Assembly: GCA_937975585.1 (NCBI GenBank)
Contig: CALJUC010000177.1
Coordinates: 1 to 7,989, forward strand
Reading direction: 5' to 3'
DNA length: 7,989 nucleotides
From: an uncultured Moraxella sp.
Lineage (GTDB): Bacteria; Pseudomonadota; Gammaproteobacteria; Pseudomonadales; Moraxellaceae
The position numbers and the translations under genes were made by a program. Every line of letters starts with the position of its first letter. The first letter of the stretch is position 1. The notes under the pieces are model-generated. The model had not been told where the DNA came from and did not search any database. It saw only the letters and a program-made list of their open reading frames with translations. This document shows positions 1 through 5,922 of the stretch, piece by piece.

Positions 1-49
1 ATCTACACAGGCGAAGACACTCTTTCCCTACACGACGCTCTTCCGATCT
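1..49 (+). other. Illumina adapter contamination (P5 end, i5 index, Read 1 primer site)
   Basis: This is synthetic library sequence, not genome. Bases 1-8 (ATCTACAC) are the last eight bases of the P5 flow-cell oligo. Bases 9-16 (AGGCGAAG) sit where the i5 index belongs and match the TruSeq HT index I recall as D505. Bases 17-49 are the 33-base Read 1 sequencing primer site, ending in CTCTTCCGATCT. Genomic sequence starts at base 50, where the reading agrees with PpsA. The adapter has no stop codon in the ppsA frame, so automatic translation adds a false N-terminus that includes DTLSLHDALPI. Confidence 0.98.
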
Positions 50-1272
50 GTGACGTGTTAGTTTCTGATATGACTGACCCAGACTGGGAACCAGTAATGA
101 AACGCGCTGCCGCTATCGTTACCAACCGTGGTGGTCGTACTTGTCACGCAGCGATTATCGCACGTGAGTTAGGTGTACCTGCAATTGTTGGCTGTGGTAA
201 CGCAACCGAGCTATTGAGCGATGGCCAAGAAGTCACCGTATCATGTGCAGAAGGCGACACTGGCTTTATCTATGACAGCAAGTTAGACTTTGAAGTACAA
301 AACAACTCAATCGACTCAATGCCAGACCTTGCGTTCAAAATCATGATGAACGTGGGTAACCCAGACCGCGCCTTCAGCTTTGCCCAAATCCCTAATAAAG
401 GTATTGGCCTAGCTCGCCTTGAGTTCATCATCAACCGTATGATTGGCGTGCATCCAAAAGCCTTGTTAAACATGAATACCCTACCTCGCGAAATCGTACA
501 AGCGATTAATGAGCGTATGGCAGGTTATGCAAGCCCAGTAGACTTCTACGTGGACAAATTGGTTGAAGGTATCTCAACGCTAGCGGTTGCATTCAAAGAC
601 AAGCCAGTTATCGTTCGTATGTCTGATTTTAAGTCAAACGAATACGCAAACCTAATCGGTGGTAAACTATACGAGCCATCAGAAGAAAACCCAATGCTTG
701 GTTTCCGTGGTGCAAGCCGTTATGTGTCTGAAAACTTCCGTGACTGCTTCGAGTTAGAATGCCGCGCGTTAAAACGTGTTCGTGATGAAATGGGCTTGAC
801 CAACGTTGAAATCATGATTCCATTCGTGCGCACCACTGCTGAAGCACAAAAAGTTATCGAATTGCTTGAGAAAAACGGCCTGAAACGTGGTGAAAATGGT
901 TTACGCGTTATCATGATGTGTGAATTACCAACCAATGCCCTATTGGCTGATGAATTCCTTGAACACTTCGATGGTTTCTCAATCGGTTCAAACGACTTGA
1001 CCCAGTTGACCCTAGGTCTTGACCGTGACTCAGGTATCGTATCGCAACTATTTGATGAGCGTGACCCTGCCGTTAAGAAATTATTGAAAATGGCAATCGA
1101 AGCTTGTAACCGCGCTGGTAAATACGTTGGTATTTGTGGTCAAGGCCCATCAGACCACCCAGATCTAGCGATGTGGTTAATGGAACAAGGTATTGACTCT
1201 GTATCACTAAACCCTGACTCGGTGCTAGATACTTGGTTCTTCCTAGCGAATGACACCCAAGAACAAGCTTAA
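50..1272 (+). CDS. ppsA: Phosphoenolpyruvate synthase (pyruvate, water dikinase), C-terminal half, 5' truncated
   Basis: PpsA converts pyruvate, ATP and water to phosphoenolpyruvate, AMP and phosphate, and feeds gluconeogenesis in the cytoplasm. About 407 of the family's usual ~790 residues remain. The N-terminal ATP-grasp domain is missing because the sequence is cut by the adapter. The first whole genomic codon is at 52 (the preceding GT fits a Gly codon, giving G-D-V-L-V), so the GTG at 55 is an internal Val and not a start. The phosphohistidine swivel domain carries GGRTCHAAI, with the phosphorylated His at 145-147. The TIM-barrel PEP-binding domain follows, with SDFKSNEYANL, GFRGASRY, the second PEP-enzyme signature DGFSIGSNDLTQL and the C-terminal catalytic motif GICGQGPSDH. 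The sequence is very close to E. coli PpsA throughout as I recall it. Codon use is biased (GGT, CGT, AAC), as in acnB, suggesting high expression. The gene ends in TAA, 26 bases before a strong terminator. Confidence 0.97.
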
Positions 1273-1298
1273 GGCTTTAATTAGCTTTACATCTTTGT

Positions 1299-1334
1299 AA
1301 GAAAAAAGCCACATCCCTATGTGGCTTTTTTCTT
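1299..1334 (+). terminator. Rho-independent terminator of ppsA
   Basis: A perfect 16-bp inverted repeat (1299-1314 with 1319-1334) surrounds a 4-base loop, CCCT. The core arms are GCCACAT/ATGTGGC, flanked by an A-rich 5' side and a T-rich 3' side, so it can work in both directions. It starts 26 bases after the ppsA stop and separates ppsA from the RDD gene. Confidence 0.93.
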
Positions 1335-1407
1335 GGCTATTAGTTATCTGCACTTAGCTTTCCGGTTACCCGTTTAGCATTGAAAAAACCACCAAAATAC
1401 GTTACAT

Positions 1408-1436
1408 TTGCCCTATTCTATTCCTACTTTTATAGT
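1408..1436 (+). promoter_or_regulatory. Putative sigma-70 promoter for the GYF_2/RDD gene
   Basis: TTGCCC (1408-1413) and TATAGT (1431-1436) are separated by 17 bases. The -10 box matches consensus at 5 of 6 positions and the -35 box at 4 of 6. Transcription would begin near 1443, giving a leader of about 127 bases. A second candidate just upstream is TTGAAA (1380-1385), 17 bases, TACATT (1403-1408). These are read by eye and cannot be ranked firmly. Confidence 0.45.
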
Positions 1437-1443
1437 CAAATAA

Positions 1444-1477
1444 ATTCATATGAATACAACGCAAATAAGCGCAAATA
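1444..1477. repeat. 12-bp palindrome and tandem CGCAAATA direct repeat in the RDD gene leader
   Basis: ATTCATATGAAT (1444-1455) is a perfect 12-bp palindrome. It is followed by two copies of CGCAAATA (1460-1467 and 1470-1477) at a 10-bp period, one helical turn apart. Both lie just downstream of the best promoter candidate, where an operator could sit. The sequence pattern is certain; a regulatory role is inference only. Confidence 0.4.
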
Positions 1478-1569
1478 GTAAGACAAGGGTTTGTTGTATT
1501 ATTCAGCTAAAGTATTAAGGTGAATTTAGACGGCTATATTTTCAAACGTTTATTTTTTTGAGTTACATT

Positions 1570-2523
1570 ATGCATATTTTTTTGGCGCGTAATAACGTGC
1601 AAGCTGGGCCTTATACCTTAGAACAACTTAACCAAATGTTCTCAACTGGACAGATTTCGCTGACGGACTTAATGTGGCACGAAGGCATGGCGAATTGGCA
1701 ACCGGTTGGTGAAATGACGGGCGGTCAGCTATTTTACCAACCAAAGGTTACTACCACGGCTGAGGCTGTGACAGCACACAACGATGAGCCTGATTATATT
1801 ATTAACAATCGTCCAAGTCAGACCACCGATACAGCGACGACACCGACTGACAAAGAAAGTGTGTGGGACAAATACAATGCCAATAATCCCCACCAAAATC
1901 CACAGCAAGGCAGCGACAAAAAAACCGTTAATCTAAAAAAAGTGACCAATCGTGGCTTTGATATTAGCCATGCCGAAAAACAACTAGATTTAGCGACCAT
2001 TGGTAGTCGTATTGTCGCTAAATTGATTGACTTTGGCTTAATGATATTAGCCTCATTGCCGCTATTTTTGGCGTTATACAACAGCCCAAGCTTTGCCAAG
2101 CTCAAGCAATGGGCAGAGGCCGGACAGACCACATTGACGTCAGCACAACAAATGGAGTTGCTGTCAGTGGTGCCGACTCATATTTTGTTATTGACCAACT
2201 TGTTAGTCTGGGGACTCTTGTTTGCTCAGATGTTATTATTGATGCGCCGTGGTCAGACCCTAGGCAAGATGGTAATGGGTATTCGCGTGTTAGACAAACA
2301 AACGAATGCGATACCAACCTTTTTTAACCTCATCATCATGCGTAGCTTAATGACATCTATCGTGTATTCACTATCGGTTTTTGGGATAGTCGCCATGGCG
2401 ATTGACTTTGTGATGATGCTCACCAATAAAGACCGTCAAAGCTTACATGACAAAATCGCCAAAACCTATGTCGTGCGTGCTGATGATACCCAAACCACGC
2501 CGCTTGAGTTAAAACCAGAGTAG
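1570..2523 (+). CDS. GYF_2 (DUF4339) and RDD domain membrane protein
   Basis: Predicted inner-membrane protein of 317 residues with no established function. An N-terminal GYF_2 domain (about residues 1-50) shows the typical GPYTLEQL, LMWHEGMANWQPV pattern. A polar Thr/Asn/Gln-rich linker follows (about 55-140). The C-terminal RDD domain (about 142-303) has the name-giving Arg147 and Asp154 in RIVAKLID, Asp279 in AIDF, LGKMVMGIRVLD, and the usual ending SLHDKIAKTYVV. Three hydrophobic segments are visible near 152-170, 203-225 and 262-285. No signal peptide is seen, so the GYF_2 domain is probably cytoplasmic. I chose ATG 1570 over the in-frame TTG at 1558: the GYF_2 domain starts right after it and a weak GAG ribosome site lies 7 bases upstream. 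RDD proteins have been proposed as transporters or ion exchangers, and GYF_2 as a protein-binding module; neither is shown here. It appears monocistronic, between two terminators. Confidence 0.88.
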   Translation: MHIFLARNNVQAGPYTLEQLNQMFSTGQISLTDLMWHEGMANWQPVGEMTGGQLFYQPKVTTTAEAVTAHNDEPDYIINNRPSQTTDTATTPTDKESVWDKYNANNPHQNPQQGSDKKTVNLKKVTNRGFDISHAEKQLDLATIGSRIVAKLIDFGLMILASLPLFLALYNSPSFAKLKQWAEAGQTTLTSAQQMELLSVVPTHILLLTNLLVWGLLFAQMLLLMRRGQTLGKMVMGIRVLDKQTNAIPTFFNLIIMRSLMTSIVYSLSVFGIVAMAIDFVMMLTNKDRQSLHDKIAKTYVVRADDTQTTPLELKPE

Positions 2524-2550
2524 TTAGCTGATTAGCTAATAACGCGTATA

Positions 2551-3201
2551 TTATTCCGCAAGGTCAAATCTCGTACGATAACCTTGCGGTTTTTTTATGT
2601 CGATTTGCCAACAGCTTTCACCGCGAGCTAAGTATTTGGTTTCAAAGTGCGTTCTCTGGCTGGTGACAGGTAGGGGTGATTTAGTGACAGTCAACTGCCA
2701 AATATCGCGCGCCATCTCTTCTGCTTCATCGATGTAACTTTCGATGTTACTCGCCAAGATAATTTCCCCATTTGGCTGTAATCGTGACAATAACCACTCA
2801 AAAAATGGCATATTGAGCCAACGTTGGTTCGGGTTGTGTGGCTCAGGGTTTGGGTATAAGATAAAAATCTTACGCAATGCTGCTGCCGGTATCGCATGGG
2901 TTACCCAAGCTACCGCATCCGCATGAATGACCGTCAGATTAGGCAAATTGGCTTGTTGGGCGATTTTTTGCATCGCCGCAAATTTTTCTGCGGTGCGCTC
3001 AATGGCAATTAACCGCATCTCTGGATTGGCATGCGCAAATTGTAGTGCATGCTTGCCCTTGCCCGCGCCAATCTCTAAGCAAAGATTCGCTTGCTGCCAA
3101 AAACTTTCCGGCATCGCTACAAAATCACGCGGATGACGGATTTTATCCTGTTGAAACAAGCGGGAAAATTGATGGGTTGGCATAGATGTAGGTGTCGACA
3201 T
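2551..3201 (-). CDS. TrmB-like SAM-dependent methyltransferase (putative tRNA guanine-N7 methyltransferase family)
   Basis: A 216-residue class I methyltransferase. SAM motif I is LEIGAGKGKH (42-51), followed by an acidic residue in IAIER (Glu68), HADAV (Asp95), and LQPNGEIILAS in the motif V/VI region. THFETKYLARGES (184-196) resembles the TKFE...G motif that follows in TrmB, the enzyme making m7G46 in tRNA. The expected TrmB PDPWPK(K/R)RH motif is instead YPNPEPHNPNQRW (116-128), so the substrate is uncertain and I give no symbol. An upstream in-frame ATG at 3285 exists, but a good promoter (TTGGGC, 17 bases, TATACT) would start transcription near 3250, downstream of it. ATG 3201 has GAG 8 bases upstream and is preferred. 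The gene is convergent with the RDD gene and divergent from yacG. No terminator with a T-tract is visible for it. Confidence 0.72.
   Translation of the reverse strand: MSTPTSMPTHQFSRLFQQDKIRHPRDFVAMPESFWQQANLCLEIGAGKGKHALQFAHANPEMRLIAIERTAEKFAAMQKIAQQANLPNLTVIHADAVAWVTHAIPAAALRKIFILYPNPEPHNPNQRWLNMPFFEWLLSRLQPNGEIILASNIESYIDEAEEMARDIWQLTVTKSPLPVTSQRTHFETKYLARGESCWQIDIKKPQGYRTRFDLAE
2556..2596 (+). terminator. Terminator of the RDD gene, embedded in the 3' end of the TrmB-like gene
   Basis: CCGCAAGGT (2556-2564) pairs with ACCTTGCGG (2581-2589) around a 16-base loop, and seven T follow (2590-2596). The T-tract is on the + strand only, so it ends transcription of the RDD gene, 32 bases after its stop. 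The same bases, read on the other strand, encode the Lys-Lys-Pro-Gln-Gly and Asp-Leu-Ala parts of the TrmB-like C-terminus. Confidence 0.85.
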
Positions 3202-3233
3202 GATAGTGACTCTAAACAGGTACTCTAAGTTGG

Positions 3234-3264
3234 TTGCCGCATGGGGCAAAGGCTGTAGTATAAT
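3234..3264 (+). promoter_or_regulatory. Promoter of yacG
   Basis: A perfect TATAAT lies at 3259-3264. The best -35 match is TTGCCG (3234-3239), with a long 19-base spacer. The start would be near 3271, leaving a leader of about 87 bases before yacG. The -10 shares four bases with the opposing -10 of the TrmB-like gene. Confidence 0.5.
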
Positions 3265-3285
3265 ATAAGCCAATTTTTTGCCCAA
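3257..3285 (-). promoter_or_regulatory. Promoter of the TrmB-like gene
   Basis: On the minus strand TTGGGC (3285-3280) and TATACT (3262-3257) are separated by 17 bases. The spacing is ideal, and the boxes match consensus at 4 of 6 and 5 of 6 positions. The start point would be near 3250, about 50 bases before ATG 3201. It overlaps the yacG -10 box on the other strand. Confidence 0.6.
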
Positions 3286-3357
3286 TACCTTGCTTGATAC
3301 ATTTTATCTTTCGCTATTTATTAGTCGAACTTACGCATTTTAAATAAAGGAATCCTT

Positions 3358-3567
3358 ATGTCTGACACGCCATCGACTGAGGTGCCAATCTTGACACCCA
3401 AACAATATCCCTGCCCACGTTGCGGCCAACTGACTAAGTGGCAAGATAACCCTTATAAGCCATTTTGTAGCGAGCGCTGCAAATTGATTGACTTGGGGGC
3501 TTGGGCAAATGAGGAATATAAAATCGCTAGTCAAGACACCCCATTTAGCGATGAATTAGACGATTAA
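3358..3567 (+). CDS. yacG: DNA gyrase inhibitor / zinc-binding protein YacG
   Basis: A small zinc protein of 69 residues, close to the family's usual ~65. In E. coli, YacG binds GyrB and blocks DNA binding by gyrase. The Cys4 zinc finger is clear: CPRC (Cys19, Cys22) and CSERC (Cys37, Cys41), followed by the hallmark KLIDLGAWANEEYKI. The tail is short and acidic (DELDD), as is common. A good ribosome site, AAAGGAA (3346-3352), precedes the ATG. In many gammaproteobacteria yacG sits with coaE and pilD; here it is instead divergent from the TrmB-like gene and 61 bases before argD. It may be cotranscribed with argD, as no terminator lies between them. Confidence 0.95.
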   Translation: MSDTPSTEVPILTPKQYPCPRCGQLTKWQDNPYKPFCSERCKLIDLGAWANEEYKIASQDTPFSDELDD

Positions 3568-3595
3568 TTCCCCCAGTGGGCACAAAATTTGTTAC

Positions 3596-3601
3596 TATAA
3601 T
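3596..3601 (+). promoter_or_regulatory. Possible -10 box of argD
   Basis: A perfect TATAAT lies in the yacG-argD gap, about 28 bases before the argD ATG. No good -35 box is found at 16-18 bases upstream (CCAGTG at 17), so it may be weak or activator-dependent. If it is used, transcription would begin near 3608, which excludes the in-frame TTG at 3602 as a start. Confidence 0.4.
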
Positions 3602-3628
3602 TTGATTTTTTTGACGTTAGGCACGCTT

Positions 3629-4816
3629 ATGACTTCACATCTATTACCCACTTATAAACGCCAACCCATCAGCTTTACCAAAGGCGCAGGCAGCTATTTG
3701 CACACCGTTGATGGTACCCAATATTTAGATGCACTGACCGGTATTGCTGTGTGTGGCTTGGGTCACTGTCATCCACGTATCACCGCAGCCATTAGCGAGC
3801 AAGCAGCGACTTTGGTGCATACCAGTAATTTATTTTTAATTGACTGGCAAGAAACGGCCGGTAAAAAACTTTGTAACGTTGCGGGCATGGATAGAGTGTT
3901 CTTTGCCAACAGTGGCGCAGAAGCCAATGAAGCCGCATTAAAAATGGCGCGCCTATATGCCTCAAACCGTGGCCAGAGCAAAGCTCGTGTGATTGTCATG
4001 GAAAACTCGTTCCACGGTCGCACCCTTTTGACCGTTTCTGCGACCGCCAACCCGACCGCACGTGAGGGCTTCTTTACCCTTGATGATGACTTTGTGCGTG
4101 TACCATTTGGTGACATTGACGCGATTAAACAGGCACTCAATGACTATAGCGATATCTGCGCTGTGATGCTTGAGCCGATTCAAGGCGAAAGTGGTGTCAA
4201 TACGGCCGCCAATGGGTTTGAGTTCCTAAACCAAGTTCGCCAAGTGTGTGATGACAACCAATTATTGATGATTTTAGATGAGGTACAAACCGGTAATGGC
4301 CGTACTGGTAAATACTTTGCTTACCAATATAGCGACATCAAACCAGATATCTTGACCACGGCGAAGGGCTTGGGTAATGGTTTTCCAGTCGGTGCTTGTA
4401 TGACGTCGGGCATTGCGAATGATATTTTCCGTTATGGCTCGCATGGCTCAACCTATGGCGGCACGCCGCTTGCTTGTCGTGTGGTAAGTGAGGTGATTGA
4501 TGTCATTCAACAAGAAAACTTGATGGATAACGTCAACCAAAACAGTGAATTACTGATTCAATTATTGATGGATAGCTTGGCAAGTGACGGTGTCACGGTA
4601 CGCGGTAAAGGTATGATGTTAGGTGTGGTATTACCGACCGACCGTAACATTGACTTTAGTAAGTTGGTCGATATTGCCCGCGATGAACATCAGCTAATTA
4701 TCAATGTGGCCGGCGGCAATGCGATTCGCCTACTACCGCCACTTAACATGAAGACTAGCGAAATCGAAGACCTTGCTGCTCGTTTGATTAAGCTGATTAC
4801 CAGTCAGTTGGCGTAA
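3629..4816 (+). CDS. argD: Acetylornithine aminotransferase (class III PLP aminotransferase)
   Basis: ArgD transfers an amino group from glutamate to N-acetylglutamate semialdehyde, giving N-acetylornithine in arginine synthesis. In E. coli it also works in the lysine pathway as succinyldiaminopimelate aminotransferase. The protein is 395 residues, a normal length. Visible motifs are the substrate loop YLDALTGIAVCGLGHCHP, the PLP phosphate loop NSGAEANEAA (94-103), SFHGRT, LDEVQTGNGRTGK with the PLP-binding Asp217, the Schiff-base Lys246 in TTAKGLGNGFPVGA, and HGSTYGGTPLA (272-282). ATG 3629 has AGG 8 bases upstream and aligns with the usual N-terminus. Ornithine and other omega-aminotransferases share this fold; the DEVQTG.GRTGK.FAYQ and LTTAKGLG(N/G)GFP(V/I)GA pattern favours ArgD. 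No other arg gene is in the window, so the pathway is scattered, as is common. Confidence 0.92.
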   Translation: MTSHLLPTYKRQPISFTKGAGSYLHTVDGTQYLDALTGIAVCGLGHCHPRITAAISEQAATLVHTSNLFLIDWQETAGKKLCNVAGMDRVFFANSGAEANEAALKMARLYASNRGQSKARVIVMENSFHGRTLLTVSATANPTAREGFFTLDDDFVRVPFGDIDAIKQALNDYSDICAVMLEPIQGESGVNTAANGFEFLNQVRQVCDDNQLLMILDEVQTGNGRTGKYFAYQYSDIKPDILTTAKGLGNGFPVGACMTSGIANDIFRYGSHGSTYGGTPLACRVVSEVIDVIQQENLMDNVNQNSELLIQLLMDSLASDGVTVRGKGMMLGVVLPTDRNIDFSKLVDIARDEHQLIINVAGGNAIRLLPPLNMKTSEIEDLAARLIKLITSQLA

Positions 4817-4852
4817 CTTAGTCCAATTTTATGAAATATTATTATCCTCATG

Positions 4853-4877
4853 CCCTGGCTTAAGCTGGGGTTTTTTT
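4853..4877 (+). terminator. Weak terminator or attenuator between argD and ppaC
   Basis: CCCTGGC (4853-4859) pairs with GCTGGGG (4864-4870) around TTAA, including two G-U pairs in the RNA, and is followed by seven T (4871-4877). It lies 36 bases after the argD stop. Only 23 bases separate it from the ppaC ATG, so ppaC may depend on read-through or on a promoter upstream of the hairpin. Confidence 0.7.
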
Positions 4878-4900
4878 AACAAAATTTTTGAGATATCCCT

Positions 4901-5845
4901 ATGCCTATTCACGTTTTTGGTCATAAAAATCCGGACACCGATGCTATCGTATCGGCCATTACCCTAAGCTACTGGCTTAACCAACAAGACATCTACGCGG
5001 TGCCTTATCGTTTGGGCAATATCAATACAGAAACCCAATACTTGCTAAACCTTACCCATATGCACGCGCCTCAGCTTTTGACCGAATTGCCCAAGCAATC
5101 TGATATTGCGCTGGTCGACCACAATGAAAGCCAGCAATCTATCGACAATCTAAACGATTATAAAATTCGCTACGTGATTGACCATCATAAGCTTGGTGAT
5201 TTGACTACGCCTGAACCGGCTCATATTCACTTACTGCCTGTTGGCTCGACTGCCACGCTGTTATACATGATGTTTCAACAAGCCCCACTATCAGGTAGTA
5301 AATTCGTCATTTCACAGCAAATCGCGATGTTAATGCTTGGGGCAATTATTTCAGATACACTGAATTTGACAGGACCAACGACGACTGATAGTGATCGTCA
5401 CGCAGTCGCAGAACTAACTCATACAGCCGGTGTTCATGACCAAGCGCAATTTGCCAAGCGTTTATTTGAAGCCAAAAGCGATATCAGTGGTCTATCAGCC
5501 GTAGAATTAGTCACGGCAGATTACAAACAATTTCGCTTTGCCAACACCACTTGGGGAATTGCCAGTATTGAAACTGCCAGTCCAGAACAGGTCTTAGCGC
5601 GTGTTCAGGCGTTACAGACGGCAATAGACACGGTTAAGCAACGCGACAAGCTAGACTTTTTATTGGTGGTGATTGTCGATATCTTACAGCAGCAATCTTG
5701 GGCAATCGCTACCAGTGACGCCCAAAACGCGATTATTACCCAAGCGTTTGATACAACAGTGGATAGCAATACTATTGCCTTGGGTAATCGAGTAAGTCGA
5801 AAACTGCAATTCGTCCCTGCTTTAGAACGTTATTATCAGTCGTAA
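4901..5845 (+). CDS. ppaC: Manganese-dependent inorganic pyrophosphatase, family II (DHH/DHHA2)
   Basis: Hydrolyses pyrophosphate to two phosphates, pulling biosynthetic reactions forward. The protein has 314 residues, against about 310 for the family. The N-terminal DHH domain carries the metal ligands: FGHKNPDTD (His8, Asp12, Asp14), VDHNE (Asp73), VIDHHKLGD (Asp94-His95-His96) and SDTLNLTGPTTTDSD (Asp152). Lys192 in FEAKSD is the expected substrate-binding lysine. The DHHA2 domain ends with SRKLQFVPAL: Arg300 and Lys301, which bind the substrate, are kept, but the next lysine of the usual SRKKQ is Leu302. No CBS or DRTGG regulatory insert is present, so it is the plain catalytic type. GAG 8 bases upstream serves ATG 4901. 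It is unrelated in fold to the family I Ppa found in most proteobacteria; whether this genome also has ppa is not visible. Confidence 0.94.
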   Translation: MPIHVFGHKNPDTDAIVSAITLSYWLNQQDIYAVPYRLGNINTETQYLLNLTHMHAPQLLTELPKQSDIALVDHNESQQSIDNLNDYKIRYVIDHHKLGDLTTPEPAHIHLLPVGSTATLLYMMFQQAPLSGSKFVISQQIAMLMLGAIISDTLNLTGPTTTDSDRHAVAELTHTAGVHDQAQFAKRLFEAKSDISGLSAVELVTADYKQFRFANTTWGIASIETASPEQVLARVQALQTAIDTVKQRDKLDFLLVVIVDILQQQSWAIATSDAQNAIITQAFDTTVDSNTIALGNRVSRKLQFVPALERYYQS

Positions 5846-5875
5846 TTTAAAAAACTCTAAACTAATAAATCATAA

Positions 5876-5904
5876 AAAAATCCCGCCAATTTGACGGGAT
5901 TTTT
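5876..5904. terminator. Bidirectional terminator shared by ppaC and acnB
   Basis: AAAAATCCCG (5876-5885) pairs with CGGGATTTTT (5895-5904) around a 9-base loop. A-tract and T-tract on opposite sides let it end both the + strand ppaC transcript and the - strand acnB transcript. It starts 30 bases after the ppaC stop and lies 18 bases beyond the acnB stop. Confidence 0.88.
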
Positions 5905-5922
5905 GATGACTTAAACAGTGTA

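Noticed and set aside
55..57. GTG as the start codon of a short ppsA-like gene
   Set aside because: It encodes an internal Val of the G-D-V-L-V stretch of full-length PpsA, and the sequence just upstream is adapter. There is no ribosome site.
270..473. Open frames antisense to ppsA, acnB, argD and the TrmB-like gene (for example 270-473, 3769-4140, 6911-7204, 2927-3136)
   Set aside because: They lie wholly inside clearly identified conserved genes, lack ribosome sites, and their translations resemble no protein family. They are shadows of the real reading frames.
1558..1560. TTG as the start of the RDD gene
   Set aside because: It would add only four residues before the GYF_2 domain and has no ribosome site in its T-rich upstream region. 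ATG 1570 fits better.
2102..2327. Overlapping open frames on both strands inside the RDD gene
   Set aside because: The RDD frame has clear domain motifs across this stretch, and the alternatives show no motif or start signal.
3202..3285. N-terminal extension of the TrmB-like protein from ATG 3285
   Set aside because: The extension overlaps a good promoter for the same gene, so the ATG would not be on the transcript. The added residues resemble nothing in the family.
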